DNA of 64,000 bases from Doryteuthis pealeii (GCA_023376005.1 CM042145.1:94825834-94889833); one strand, 5' to 3'; positions 18,895 through 30,527 are shown, counted from the stretch's first letter. The notes: generated by a model not told the origin, from the sequence alone. Translations and numbers: made by a program.

Positions 18895-19000
18895 AACAGG
18901 TACTGACCAGGGAACCTGGAAGTGATTGCAATCGGATGTTATTCACACTCCCCAGACTCTAGAATGGCATATCACCACCAGATACAGTTTAACAGTATTA
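18895..19000 (-). mobile_element. Fragment of the 569-bp retroposon family
   Basis: Keeps CATATCACCACCAGATACAG and the TATTCACACTCCCCAGA block only. Confidence 0.55.
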
Positions 19001-19846
19001 TTTATAGTCTGTCATGATTTATTTTGAATTCTCAGAAATCGTACTAATCGCAAATGTAAATGATTCGTAATGGACGAGGACTTCTGTCAATTACTCATTT
19101 TCTGGTGTTGTGTCAAAGGTTTATTTGTATTTGTCAGATTCTATTTTGGAAAATAACATTCCTCTTCTTGATTGGCTTTGAAATTGTCCATTCACTTCAA
19201 CTGTCACAGAAGTTGTTTTTTTTTTAGTTTTTTGTTTAGCTTAGATCTACGTTGTTCGCCCATCCACAGGCTTTGAACCGCTTCATGAATTGTCAGTGTG
19301 CTGAGAGCGAGGTGGTTTTTTGTTTGTTGTAATTATATACCTGAATTTCCAGTTGTTTGTGGACTGGGCATTTAGCAATTATTTTCTTTCATGTCTCTTT
19401 GTTCTCTGCCAAGTTTTATTTTTAGTAAATTTAATAAGTTGATGATCTGCTGTGCACACTTGCGTTATATCATATATATAATATATATATATATATAGTA
19501 TATTATATTATATATAGGAGGTGTGGTAAAAGGAAAAGTGAACAAAAAATAATGACTCAAACAGGTCCATACGCGAAGAACATCCCTCAGTTTGACTTTA
19601 TTCAAAGCAAAATACGTACATTTGTGTGTATAGAGAGAAAGTAAGTAGCAAAATAAGTATTTTGCTTTGAATAAAGACAGACTGAGATGTTCTTCAGTCA
19701 GAGGACGAAATATTTTCTCTCCTGCTTGGACTAGTTGAGCCCCCCCCCCCCCCATTATTTCTGTTCACTTTCCTTTAACTCACTCATAAACTGTCGGATT
19801 TACTCAACCCTCCTTATCTTTCATATTAGTATAGATTATATATAAA
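19001..19846. other. AT-rich sequence with (TA)n and a 14-base C run
   Basis: TA tract at 19,470-19,515, and poly-C at 19,740-19,753 that is missing from the A' counterpart (about 42,765). An inverted pair (TTTGACTTTATTCAAAGCAAAATAC-type at 19,590 and 19,655) forms a hairpin of about 130 bp. No gene. Confidence 0.5.
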
Positions 19847-20082
19847 TCGTCCCGGGTGGCCTATAAGTCCGGTATAGATCAATCAGCGAGGGTGTCCTAT
19901 CCCCTTTTTCAACTAAGCGCTAGACCAAGAGATTGTTTTTTGCGTCGGAGGCGAAGCGCCACATCTACATCAGCTCCTTACTGTTACACACCGATCCACT
20001 GTGCTACTCAAGGCTAAGTGGCGAGGCTGGTATCGCACTAGGAACCGGTGGGTTCTAGGGCCGAACGCTCTTAACCGACTGA
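19847..20082 (-). mobile_element. S1 SINE
   Basis: Minus copy flanked by TA tracts. The matching A'' copy at 63,021-63,247 is the last point of homology between A and A''. Confidence 0.8.
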
Positions 20083-20384
20083 TATATAAATATATATATA
20101 TTATATATTATATATAATATATAAAAGGTTTTTTTTATAGTAATCTTTGAAGCATTGTGGTATGTGGTAATATAGAAGATTTTTGAAGCAATTACATGCA
20201 ATATGTGTTGAAATTATTATTTATTAAACTTGTCTTTTTTTTAACTTCTAAATATTTTCGGAAATAAAATTCATCAATCAGAGTTATTTGAAAAGTACTA
20301 GGTGTTTTTTAGTACTTGATCCCACGTATGCGGATTATTGTGATCCATTCGTTTTTTTAAGAGTTGCAGAACATCCGTATAGTT

Positions 20385-20500
20385 TGGAATTTTTTTCTTT
20401 TTCGGTTACTTCCGTTTATGTTAAATCGGCTTAAATTGTCCACGGAAATAGCCGATTAACATTCACGGAAGTAACCGAAAAAGAAAAAAAAATTCGAAAT
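20385..20500. repeat. Foldback (MITE-like) element
   Basis: TTTTTTTCTTTTTCGGTTAC TTCCG is mirrored by CGGAAGTAACCGAAAAAG, and TAAATCGGCT pairs with AGCCGATTAA around a short loop. Counterpart 42,005-42,116. No target duplication could be fixed. Confidence 0.7.
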
Positions 20501-20517
20501 ATAAATGATATATGGAC

Positions 20518-20735
20518 ATCGCAAGATTCTTGGTTTCAATACAGGCCTTCGCCAACTTAGCAGTATGAGTAGGCACAGGATCTGTGCGTAAGTGAGGAGC
20601 TGATGGTGGTGTGACGCTCCACCATACGCGAAAACAATCTCCTTGGTAAGCGCTAGAGAAAAGGGGATAGACCTCCCTCCCTGTTTTGGCTGATTTCGAA
20701 CATAGGCCACGCTGCGACTTACTACTTAAAAAGAT
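20518..20735 (+). mobile_element. S1 SINE, 5'-truncated
   Basis: Starts inside the tRNA-like half (CGCAAGATTCTTGG) and runs to GCGACTTACTACTT. Counterpart 41,790-41,998. Confidence 0.75.
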
Positions 20736-22260
20736 ATATGTTTTACTCCCAAACACACGGTGTTCAAACCATTTTACGCCTTGATTGGCAAGGTGAACGT
20801 AATAGATGATGTATATTCCGCTCAATATTTTGCTGCCAGCGCCTGCGAACTAGGTATTTTAACTTTGGAGAAACCATTGTGCGGAGTTTTACATATGCTG
20901 CCGGTTTCAATATCCAGAATTGGACGTAGATTAATATAGGGGGGGGCGAGTGTGCAGAGACATCCATTAAAACTGTCGTGCTTTTCTGTTCGAAAAGACG
21001 TCTCAGACTGATATTGCAAATCGATTGGAACGGACCAGATCGTGAAAAATACGACAATGCATCTACTAGCGTAATCCACAATCCCAGGTGTTTAGCAACA
21101 CTCTCAGTACGAATATCCATAAACACAAGAAGCATTGATAAATGTAACCTTAGGCAGCTCACAAAAATATCCTAGACTAATAATAGCGAATACCTGATTG
21201 TAACTCCTGCAAAAAAGAACGGAAGACCTCATACCAAAGAATGAGATGGAAAACTTTCTTCTGCTCTTCTTCTCTTTCTTCTTCTTCTTCTTCTTTCTTA
21301 AAAGGACACGGGTGTAACTGAAATGTAAAGGAGCACATACCAACTCAAAATGCGCTACCCGGTAAAAGCTATTAGAAAAGTTTGAAACAGATATGCTAAT
21401 TAGTCACGACATGCAGGTTTTAAAGAAAATACATTGCAAATTTTTAAAAGAATTGAAATTAGTGAAAGAAAATAAAAAAAGGACTCTAAAAATACTAGTG
21501 AAAGCAGATAAGACAAGAATTTTTACAAACTTTACTTTTCCGGAATTTGGACACATGTCTTGTGGATAAGGAATTATGGTTAAGACAGTTCTAAGTGACA
21601 GTTATCTCTAGACTGCAGGTTTATATCCTGGTTAGGGGCAGCCAGTTAAACATAGAATGAATAATAACACAGCTTAACACCTGTACTCCAGCAATGTAGG
21701 GGAGAAAACATAATACCCCTGTAGGCGTTAGTTTGTATTCGCCTGGTGATTGTATCTGCCCCTTTATTTGATGATGCCCGCAGGGCCACAGTATTAAGCG
21801 CCGGTTCAAACACTTCCGCTCTCTTTAATAGTTTCAGCAACCACACCAGAGGGGTTTAGATCTATCTAAACCCTCTCGGGGGCTCCGACCCCCCTTACAT
21901 TTACTGTAAGCCTCACAGCATGGAATATTCCTAGTCTCATGTCTGTGCTTTTGTTGTATATCTGTATCATTCAATGAATGGTCTATCTTATTTGTGTACC
22001 TCTTTTGTTGTACTCTTTACTATGAACGTTTACACTGGTTATCCATGTGCTGTGTTAGTAAATGTTTGTCTATTAACCTTGTCGGAGTTATTTGTATCCA
22101 AAGATGTATAACTTTGCACCAAACGTTATAACCCCATGGATAAATAAAGGGCTAGGTTCAAAGTTCCGTTATGGCTCCGATTACGACACAGAAGGTTCTC
22201 GGGTATCGAATAGAAGGTTCGAGTCCGAAAGAAAGTTCCCAGATTCGAGAGTTCCCGAGT
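20736..22260. other. Low-repeat sequence, possible degraded coding
   Basis: Only the A/A' pair covers this. Around 20,830-21,160 (mirror 41,385-41,680) both copies keep the order of a stretch with several short frames, for example INNRVCRDIFIKTGRSFLYR on the minus strand of A'. Indels break the frame in both copies and no family is recognised. A (TTC)n run sits at 21,270-21,295. Confidence 0.3.
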
Positions 22261-22261
22261 C

Positions 22262-22335
22262 CGAATAAGAATACCTGAAGAAGGCCGGAGGGGACATCGA
22301 CCGAAACGTTGTACAGATTAGACATGAAGATGTGG
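22262..22335 (+). mobile_element. PLE-type terminal-repeat relic
   Basis: CCTGAAGAAGGCCGGAGG followed by ATCGACCGAAACGTTGTACA. It has a CUGANGA-like word and GAAA, but an extra base before stem II and no pairing for stem I, so it is a decayed hammerhead relative at best. Mirror at about 40,160-40,215. Confidence 0.4.
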
Positions 22336-22519
22336 ACAAGTAGTCCGAATATCCAAATAATATTAATTTTAACAACTCTGATTAGCCACAAATATAAAGT
22401 TAAGTAATAAATAAACAATTCATAAATAATTTAAAAAAAAACTCAACACGAAAACGAAAGCAACGTAGAAGAGGATATCAACAAAGTAAAGCTTCAAAGC
22501 GCTGAAAATGCACAGAATT

Positions 22520-22680
22520 GTTTCGTGCGGCTATTGGCAACGTTGTTTGTGGTTGTGCCTCTGATATGGCCTGTACATGGCGCGCGCCTGTCCTGCGCTG
22601 CGCCTGGTCCTGCGCGCACCTCTCTGCAAACGCTCAGTGTTGGCAGCCATTTCTGATGGAGATTCCGGTTAACGCTACGC
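22520..22680. other. CpG- and GC-rich patch
   Basis: GCGCGCGCCTGTCCTGCGCT and neighbouring CGCG words stand out from the AT-rich surroundings. The mirror (39,810-39,930) keeps them. Possibly the promoter end of an unrecognised mobile element. Confidence 0.45.
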
Positions 22681-22699
22681 AATTGTTAAGTTTGAGCAA

Positions 22700-22960
22700 T
22701 TAGGTCGGTTTGTTGAACGCAAAGGCATTGAAACGATTGAATTCATTGGCCTAGTTAGGAAGTGTATGACAGTCCTACAGGATATCGAAGCGTCCGCAAA
22801 GATGCTGTAGAGTATTTTGCGACGACGAGCGACGACGAGATCCAACGCTTTCTCAACAACATGGCGCTAGCTGGTATGGACATGGGCATACAACTGCTAC
22901 AAAGGGCCTGGAAAAAGGCATCGGAACCGAAATTTTGCGAATTTGTGTAGAAAAATAAAT
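22700..22960. other. Unrecognised exon-like or transposon-coding remnant
   Basis: The plus frame gives TGYRSVRKDAVEYFATTSDD and LAGMDMGIQLLQRAWKKASE. The mirror (39,540-39,800) gives a different open frame on its plus strand (ISTAVADAFRYPVARHTLPL). Base composition is more coding-like than the surroundings. Frame disagreement between copies prevents a call. Confidence 0.3.
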
Positions 22961-23311
22961 AGAAGTCAAACTTTAAAATGATTAAAAAATCAGTGAAAAA
23001 TCACATAAATTATACGGCTGTGCTATCTTCCACCCGGTGTCGCTGCAGATAAACACCCGTCTGGTAAAAAATGAGACTGTCCAAATCGTCCAATGATAAA
23101 TGCAAAAATGGAAATCCTGAGTAACATGGGGTCGTCACTCAGCTAAATAATGGACCATTCATTTTATCATAAAGAAAGAGAATGGGAAAAGACAGAAGAG
23201 TGGTTTGGGTGCACGAATGCGAAAACATGTATAATAAATGAAAAGTAAAAGAAGGACGAAAAGAAGAAAGAGTGAGGAGAGCGAGGCGAGAGAGAGAAGG
23301 TGAGGAGCGGG

Positions 23312-23348
<37 letters not shown>

Positions 23349-23740
23349 CAGAGAGATAAAATCAAGATATTAACTGTATTCAACTATTTATCAATAGTTC
23401 TAAGTAACATATCAAACGATGTAATTATTAAATAATTATACTGTGGTATATCCAGCAGGTCCTTAAATAGATAGTGTCAGTATGTGGATATGTTTTATAT
23501 CCGAAATCTTACACAAATGCACATTTCACAGACAGACGCGCATAGACATAATTCATTCAGAAAATTTATTGAAAAGCTCACTGTTAAACCAAGAATAAAT
23601 TATGTATTAAAAACGTTTTTATTTTTATTTTCTAAAGAATAAAAAAATAACTTGAGAAAATAGTGCAAGTGTGTTAAACTCAGATGTACAACCTACCATT
23701 CCCAATGAGCAGGGATTGTGAACACATTACGTTAATTTCT
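22961..23740. other. AT-rich sequence with (GA)n
   Basis: (GA)n at 23,275-23,350 ends in G7. The mirror at 39,128-39,155 has a longer, different C run. No gene. Confidence 0.5.
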
Positions 23741-23968
23741 TAAGCGGATTTTAACAGGTTTGAATTCAGAGTTGTCTTTCTCCCTTAGCTGTTGCCATAC
23801 AATAGTTAAGACTGCCAGTCTGCGCTCTGCTGGAGGAAAAATAGGGAATCGTTCCATAACACGGGTATAGCGCTATGTGAAAATGCAACGACCCTCGTAC
23901 GTGTGATTTGAACTCGTCACGGCATGACGCATGTTCCTCGAAAAATACCATTACATAATGGCCGTTTC
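23740..23968 (-). mobile_element. S2 SINE, diverged
   Basis: AACAGGTTTGAATTCAGAG and GCCAGTCTGCGCTC are the recognisable blocks. Mirror 38,525-38,745. Confidence 0.6.
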
Positions 23969-24079
23969 CCCTAGCGTCATTGCGTGTGGTGTGCGCGCGC
24001 GTGTGTATGTTGTTATAATTATAGTCTATAAACCAGATAGATATAATTTTTTAAACTAAACATGGAGTTACGTTTTAAG

Positions 24080-24380
24080 GGGGGTAAGCAACGACACAAC
24101 ACACACAACACACAATGCGCATACATAAGCACACGCACACGTGAGCATACTACACACACTGCGAGACTAGCTTGGCTAACCCTTTCCCCATGATTGGAGC
24201 TCTCAACCTAATGTTAAAATTATATGAGCATGTAAATTGAATCAACGCACTGAGAATAGAGCTGAGTGCGTTATGTGTGTGTGTGTGTATGTTTGTGTAT
24301 GTGTCTGTATGTGTGTTGGTGATGTATGTGCGTGTGTGCGTGTTGTTGTGTGTGTGTGTGTTGTGTGTTTGGAGAGAGAG
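24080..24380. repeat. CA/TG-rich low-complexity tract
   Basis: Two facing blocks, ACACACAACACACAATGCGC and GTGTGTGTGTGTATG, that could pair. Mirror 38,090-38,400. Confidence 0.8.
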
Positions 24381-24599
24381 AACGAGAGAAGGTGAGAAGA
24401 GAGAATCAAGGAAAAAATAGAGACAGAGAGAGTGGAAGGGAGAGTGTGAAGGGGGAGATTTAGTAGAAAAAAATGGCGTAACACTTCTACTTGTGCAAAT
24501 AGGAATCACTTTCTCTGATCTAACCCAAATCCCGGACAAAATAGCTATTTATTTTGCAAACTCCTTGGCTGCTCTTATCCATGGCTGCTGACCGTAAAC

Positions 24600-24900
24600 A
24601 CTATTCTTTGTTCTTTTATCTTATTTTTGCTCCGAACGAAAACCGAAAAGACCCGTTTGTTTGTTGACGGCATTCATGCGTTCCCAGTCGCCATTAAACT
24701 GCGATGGAGAGACATAACTACCGCATTCCGCCCACGCCTCGTAAGAGTGACCAAATTTCGAGCCAGGCATCAACTGGTCAGTTCAATGCGCCGTTCTATA
24801 TTCGGCAACACCGTATCAACAGTCATGTACCGGTTGCCCACTTATTAGACAACTGCCTCATTCAACAGCAACTCCCATCTTCTTTTATTCTTCGGTGTTA
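24600..24900. other. Non-repetitive block, coding status unclear
   Basis: A frame starting near 24,704 (MERHNYRIPPTPRKSDQISS) and a related frame in the mirror (YYSHPPTLSSSGNSSQ on the minus strand near 37,720) suggest a once-translated stretch. The frames differ and no family is recognised. Confidence 0.3.
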
Positions 24901-26655
24901 TTTTTTTTTATGTTTTTGTTTTTTGTTTTTTTGCATTGTTTTATTCTCTTTGTTTAGTTATTATCATTTCATGATTTTCCGGGTGGTTTTATTCGTTTTT
25001 TTTTCTTTCTCTTTTTTTTCTGTCTTTTTATCCTTATTCATGTTTTGTTGTTTTGTTGGTTTCTGTTCTCTGGTTTTCCGTTAAGTCAATTAGCTTTCTA
25101 CATTCGGCATTTCAACAATCTTCTTTCTTGAATGTAAGTTCTTTTATTTTTCTTTCTTTTTTTTTGTCGTTGTTGGATTCTTTTGTTCTTCTCTTTCTTC
25201 ATCACCTCTGCTCGTCTGTCTGCTGGCTCTTTCTTTCTTTTTCTATTTCATTTATTTATTTTTTGAGAATCTTCGCAATTGCTTTTAAACAATTCTATTA
25301 CTTTACGTTTCTTTCCTTTATGACTGTATATTTTTTCTTTCATCTTGTCTTTCTTTCCTTTCTTTCTCTATTCATTTATTTTTCTAAGTCTTTCTTTTAG
25401 CGAATTCCCTTTGTCTTTCTTTCTTTCTTGTCTTTCCTTTCTTTCTTATTCATTAGATTTTCTATGTCTTTTTTTTTTTACGATTCCTTGTCCTTTCGTT
25501 CTTTCTTTTTTTTCTTCCTTTCTTTCTTTCTTTCTATTCCATTTTTTCTAAGTTTCGCAATTATTGTTCTCTTTTCTTTCTTTCTTTGTTTCTTTTATTT
25601 CATTTATTTTTCTATGCCTTTCTTTTTACGATCCTTTGTCTTTCTTTCTTTTTTTCTTTCTTTCTTTCTTCTTTCTTTCTTTCTTTCTTCTATTTTCATT
25701 ATATTTCTAAGTCTTTGCAATTCTTTCTCTTTTCCTGATTTTCCTTGTCTGCTTTCTTTCTTTCTTTCTTCTTTCTTTTTTCTTTCTTTCTTTCTATTTC
25801 ATTTATATTTCTAAGTCTTCGTCAATTTTCTTTTCCTCTTTCTTTTTTTCTTTCTTTCTTTCTTTTTTCGTTTTCTTTCCTTCTTCTTTCTTTCTTTCTT
25901 TCCTTCTATTTCAAGATCATTTATTTTTCTAACAGTCTTTCGCAATTCTTTTCTCCTTTCTTTTCTTTCTTTCTTTCTTTCTTTTTCCTTCTATTTTTCA
26001 TTTATTTTTTTTGAAGACGCGCATTCTTTTCTACACATTTTAATTTCTCTTTTTCCCCTTTTTTTCTCCTCCCCCTTCCTTCTTCCTTTCTTCCGCTCAT
26101 CTTTCTTTCGAGAACATATTTTCTTTTATTTCATGTATTTGTGTTCTCTTTCTTTCAGTAGCTATATTATCCTTTAATTTATCTAATTACTATTTCCCTC
26201 TTCATGGTGTGCGTCTATCTTTTTCTTCATGTTATTTCTTTCCTTCTCTTTCTAATACATTTTCTCTTCATCTTGCTCTTCTTTAATGGCCTAGATTCTT
26301 CATTTGTCTTTCTTCTTTCGTATCTATCTCTTCTCCTTCTTTCTTTCTTTTCTTTCTTCTTCATTTGGCACTTCCATTTTTCTCTTTTCCTCTTACTTTG
26401 TATACATACATTCTCGTCCCTTAATTCATAACCTATATTCTTTCCTTTGCTTTCGCTCTTCTTCGTTATTATATTTCTTCTTTCATTTTTCTTCTTCGTC
26501 TTAATAGCCTGTTCTTTCTTCCTTCCCCTCTTCCTTCACCCTCTTCCTTCACCCTCTTCATCACCATCTATTTTACTTTCTTTTTTCCATATCCTCCATT
26601 TTGTCTCTCTCCATTTGTCTCCCTTTCTGCCGCCTTCCTTTCTACTCAGCCAAAC
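24900..26655. repeat. (TTTC)n low-complexity tract
   Basis: TTTC/TTTTC blocks with recurring ATTTCATTTATTTTTCTAAG about every 100-150 bp, so partly an old tandem repeat. Ser/Phe frames are not genes. Mirror 36,000-37,450. Confidence 0.9.
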
Positions 26656-27239
26656 GTGACAACTAATATAACGACCTAAAAAGCAAATCTGGCAAGACGA
26701 GAGCCATCTATTTTTCATGTTGTTAGACTTGGCAGAATCATCTTCCAATATTCGACTAAAGCCTGTATGATAGCAGTTCCACGCAATTGTTGGGTAATTG
26801 CTGTAATCACAGCATAATTCAAGATGTTTCATCACACTCACACACACACCACTCACACACACTGTATCATTCAGATACACTGAAACCGTCCTAGATGAAA
26901 GTGAATCGACACATACTAAGAAAATTGCACATCCTTTCTGAGTAAATAGACTGGCCTGACCAAAATGATATTTACTGAGCTCTCAATAAACCATGACAAG
27001 AAATATACGTACTTATTTTTTAAATGTTGAAAAGAACCCATTATTAACATCTCTAAATTTTGCAAATATAGCATCTAAGTATTGTATGTATGTATGTTAT
27101 GTATGTAATTTATCTATCCATCTATTAATCTATCTAGCTAGTTCCAGTCCGTCCATAGCTAATTTTTCTTTCTCGGTCACTTTGTCTCATTCTCCATGTT
27201 TCCTCTATCCTCACTGTGTCTCTTTCTCTGCTTTCAGTT
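26656..27239. other. Unassigned sequence, no gene seen
   Basis: Includes a CA-rich run at 26,835 and (GTAT)n near 27,085. Mirror 35,330-35,930. Confidence 0.45.
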
Positions 27240-27460
27240 AAGTCTCTCTCTCTCTCTTTCTTTCTTTCCGTTCTCTCTCTCTCTCATCTCTCCTCTCTCT
27301 CTCTCTCTCTCTCTGATTATATATATTATATATATATATATATATATGTATATCAGTTCTATCTATCTCTTCCGGGTAAGCTCTCTCTCTCTCTCTGTCC
27401 TATCTCTCTCTCTCTATATATATATAAATATATATATTATAAATATCATATATATATGTT
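27240..27460. repeat. (CT)n and (TA)n microsatellites
   Basis: CT runs and TA runs alternate, each about 20-40 bp. Confidence 0.9.
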
Positions 27461-27514
27461 GAAAAATAAGTAATAAAGGAAAGAAAATGTTGAATGATAA
27501 AATGTTTAATGAAA

Positions 27515-27665
27515 ATACTAGAACACGTTTTGGCCGAGAGTTTGTCCATGTACACATTGTATTCTATTTATTACTATTTTAAATACTAGATAAAATAATA
27601 ATAGAACAAATATAAATTCTTTTAAGTATACAAGAAAGGGCCTTCTCAGGGCAAGATGTTTGATA
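27515..27665 (-). mobile_element. PLE-type terminal-repeat relic
   Basis: The A' copy (34,905-35,045, plus) reads CCTGAGGAAGGCCC at one end and CTCGGCCAAAACACGTG at the other. GGCC could pair with GGCC across about 110 nt. A CUGANGA-like word is present, but GAAA is replaced by AAAA. Confidence 0.35.
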
Positions 27666-27979
27666 TAGTGTTTGATATATATATAACATATATAATATAT
27701 ATATATACATATATATATATGTGTGTGTGTGGTGGTGTGTATGTAGTGTGGTGTGCGCACGTGTGTGGTGTGATTATTTGTGTACTGTACATAAAAGTCT
27801 ATCTTGAGTTAGTAATCCTTGAGCCTCCGTACCATTAGATTACCATGTTCATCCTGCTGTAGCCTTGTCAGTGGTCGAAACATTTGTAATCAAACTAGTC
27901 ATTTGAAGAAATCAACACCATAAAAGTACCACTTGTAGGATATTTATTCACATCTTGAAACCAGCCAAAAAGACGGCTA

Positions 27980-28230
27980 AGACATACTGGAAACTGCTGG
28001 TGAAGTAAGGACGAACACATAAGCTACCTTCTCCTATGGACTTACATATCGATACGTTCAGGATTGACCGACCTACAAAACTTACATTCATCCAACCGTG
28101 TATGGACACTGTATGCCGTTCTACAGGACGTATATAGTTTGACACGGACAGAGACGTAAGAGCTCAAGGAAATCCATGGCTGTCGGTACGCCTTGATTGG
28201 TGATGGTGATAATGATGATGATGATCCACT
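27980..28230 (+). pseudogene. LINE 3'-end remnant with GATGAT tail
   Basis: Keeps AAGGACGAACACATAAGCTA and a trace of the C-terminal region, then (GATGAT)n. Heavily frameshifted. A (GA)n run follows at 28,235-28,282. Mirror 34,330-34,610. Confidence 0.55.
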
Positions 28231-28236
28231 GTAAGT

Positions 28237-28291
<55 letters not shown>

Positions 28292-28499
28292 AGATGGGGG
28301 TGGGAAAGAGCCAGTAGGGTTAGGCATGGAAAATTTTTTTATAAGGATAAATCAGCATATGCACATGGTTTTTTCTAATAGGTCGAGACATGACATGTGG
28401 CGAAGTGATGAAGAAGTAAGATGAGAATGAGCAGTTGGGGTGAGTTTTGAACTATGCGTTGACGGAGTGAAGATAACATCCTATTTCTCGACATAATCA

Positions 28500-28740
28500 C
28501 CATTCTCCAATATAATGTCCAGCTTTGAATAAGGAGCGTATCCCTACCCCGTAAATTCTCGTTGACTGGTTCTTTGAGCCACTTCTTTCAAAAAGGATAT
28601 CCTTTCCTCGTCCCGGCAATAGTATGTTTGCCTTCTCAAACCCTCTTTTGATGGGTCGAAGGAGAATGATGTGATTATCCAGTGATGAGAGTGAAATCTT
28701 GTGAAGATGGCTTCAAAGAACATCAACAGAGATTTATAGG
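28500..28740 (-). pseudogene. Mariner/Tc1-type transposase C-terminal remnant
   Basis: The minus frame reads DPSKEGLRRQTYYCRDEERI and, after indels, ENGDYVEK. The mirror (33,845-34,115, plus) reads IKEGFEQQ, FRVGIHALIQSWNITIERNG and DYVEE. A block of K-E-G-L-R followed by G-I-x-x-L-x-x-R-W and G-D-Y-V-E is the C-terminal signature of mariner-like transposases. The DDD region is not recoverable. Confidence 0.65.
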
Positions 28741-28874
28741 GGGGGTAGGAGTAAAGCTCTCATTCCGAAGTGGGAACATTGTTTATTGAGAACAACTGTG
28801 CTATACATGGAGAGTAGGGATGTATCCACTGAGGACCAGCTTCAAATTTTGATGTAGATAAGAAATATGTAAAA

Positions 28875-29106
28875 AGTAAAAGTTGTCGGGGCGGCCTAAA
28901 GTCGGTATCAGGCCAGTCAGTCGAGGGAGTCTAATTCCCTTTCAAGTAGATTTGTTGTGGTGTCTGAGTGGAGCTGCCACAACCACCATCAGCTCCTTAC
29001 TGTTTACGGCACATATCCCTGTGCTACTCATACGCAGTTGCGGAGGACCGGTACGAACTTGTGGTTTCTAGCAAACGCTCTAAACCGACGATGCTAACCC
29101 GGCCCC
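28875..29106 (-). mobile_element. S1 SINE
   Basis: Full length from GTCGGGGCGGCCTAAAGTCG to GGTTTCTAGCAAACGCTCTA and CTAACCCGGCC. Confidence 0.85.
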
Positions 29107-29524
29107 TGTATGATATATGTTTCGTGCTGGTAATTATACCTGTCCTAAACAAATGGCATTACTTTTGACCCTCTCGTATTTTTACAACCCCGTATCGTTA
29201 TATGTCTTTTGTTGTCTCGTTTCCCTCCATTACTAAATGAAAGAACTATAGTTAAGAAAGCCAAATTTACCCGAGGCAGTTTCCAAGTCATTGGTCAAAT
29301 TGCATAATAAAAGTGTGAGGAACTGCCCAGAGGAAAGATTACTTGTAGACTAATACTGTTTAGAACTGTCTTTTAGTGCTTCAGAAATCTATAAAAATGA
29401 TAACATATCTTTAGACCCTCGCTTTCTTTTTCGTAAGAACCGAAACGGCTAGAATTTGTAACACGTTCAAATAACTCTAATCACACCCACCCAAGATTTA
29501 ACTAGCGTTTGGATTGATGTGTAA
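29107..29524. other. Unassigned sequence, no gene seen
   Basis: At about 29,325 the sequence GGAACTGCCCAGAGG corresponds to the place where A' has 54 C in a row. Confidence 0.45.
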
Positions 29525-29603
29525 AGGTTGGCTCAGTCGGTAGAGCGTTCGCTAGAAATCACAAGGGTTCCTAGTTTCGATACCGGCCCTCGCAACATAT
29601 GAA
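29525..29603 (+). mobile_element. S1 SINE, tRNA-like half only
   Basis: GGCTCAGTCGGTAGAGCGTT through TTTCGATACCGGCCCTCGC, then unrelated sequence. The mirror (32,933-32,996) has the same breakpoint, so the truncation is real. Confidence 0.8.
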
Positions 29604-29695
29604 TAAATTGTTCCATAATTTTTTGCCTTTACCAGTCTACATTTTTACAAATGCGAATTAGTAAAGAACTGGCTAAGAAGGAAAAGAAATTGCCG

Positions 29696-29946
29696 TAGTT
29701 TAGCTCAGTGCGGTCGAGTGTCGGCTGGGAATTCCAGGTTCCTAGTTCGATACCGTCTGCGCCAAACTCTCAGCGTATAGGAGCTACAGGGAGTGTGCGG
29801 TAAAGTAATGGAGCTTGGTAGTGTGGCGCACCACCTCAGATTGCTAAAAACAATCTCCTTGGTCTAGCGCTAATTAAAAAGGGATGGACTATCTGAATCT
29901 GAACTAAGCTGATATCGACTTTAGGCCTCTCCCGTCGTCGACTTAT
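29696..29946 (+). mobile_element. S1 SINE
   Basis: Complete, starting TTTAGCTCAGTGCGGTCGAG and ending CCCGTCGTCGACTTA. Confidence 0.8.
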
Positions 29947-29989
29947 TTGATATATATATGTAAGATTTTTTTTGGGTTTTTTTTTTTAG

Positions 29990-30255
29990 AAGCATTGTGA
30001 TTATTATTAATTTATATTTGCTTGAAGCAATTAAATTGCGTATATCGAATAAAATTCGATAATGTATAGAAGATGATAATGACAGTGATATTTCGTAAAG
30101 AACTATTTATTCGGTGTGTAGAAACAGTCTGTACGATGTCTAGCACACCGAATAATCTTTACCAAATTCACTGTGTCATTATTATCTTCTATAATTATCG
30201 AAATTTTATGCGATATAACCATTGTAATTGCATTCAAGTAAAAATATAAATAATA
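29990..30255. repeat. Foldback (MITE-like) element with arms of about 115 bp
   Basis: CTTGAAGCAATTAAATTGCG...GAATAAAATTCGATAAT and AAAGAACTATTTATTCGGTG are mirrored after a loop of about 20 nt. Mirror 32,280-32,525. The sequence around 2,520-2,570 (GCATATATCGTATAAAATTC) carries a single diverged arm. Confidence 0.75.
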
Positions 30256-30299
30256 ATAATAATAAATAATTATATAATATTATATATATATAATATAAT

Positions 30300-30345
30300 A
30301 TTATATTATATATATATATATATATCGTGTGTGTGTGTGTGTGTG
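30300..30345. repeat. (TA)n(GT)n microsatellite
   Basis: TA run then about nine GT units. Confidence 0.9.
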
Positions 30346-30527
30346 TTAAAGATTATGTAAGTAGCGACATCGATTAACAGATAGGAAACATTGAATTGAA
30401 AGCATTTTTAAATAACTTTAGCAGTACTAACTGCCCACTTTTACCAACACTTCATATTTGAACTACTTCTGCAGCATCTTTTTTCTTTTATTTTCATATG
30501 CTGTATAACTTGGTAATGAACAAATAA

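Noticed and set aside
24900..26655. Many overlapping Phe/Ser/Leu-rich frames resembling membrane proteins
   Set aside because: Produced by (TTTC)n low complexity. The mirror 36,000-37,450 gives the same on the other strand. There is no start context or domain.
28825..28860. CTGAGGA word near 28,829
   Set aside because: No GAAA downstream and no helix. Part of the mariner/SINE junction sequence.
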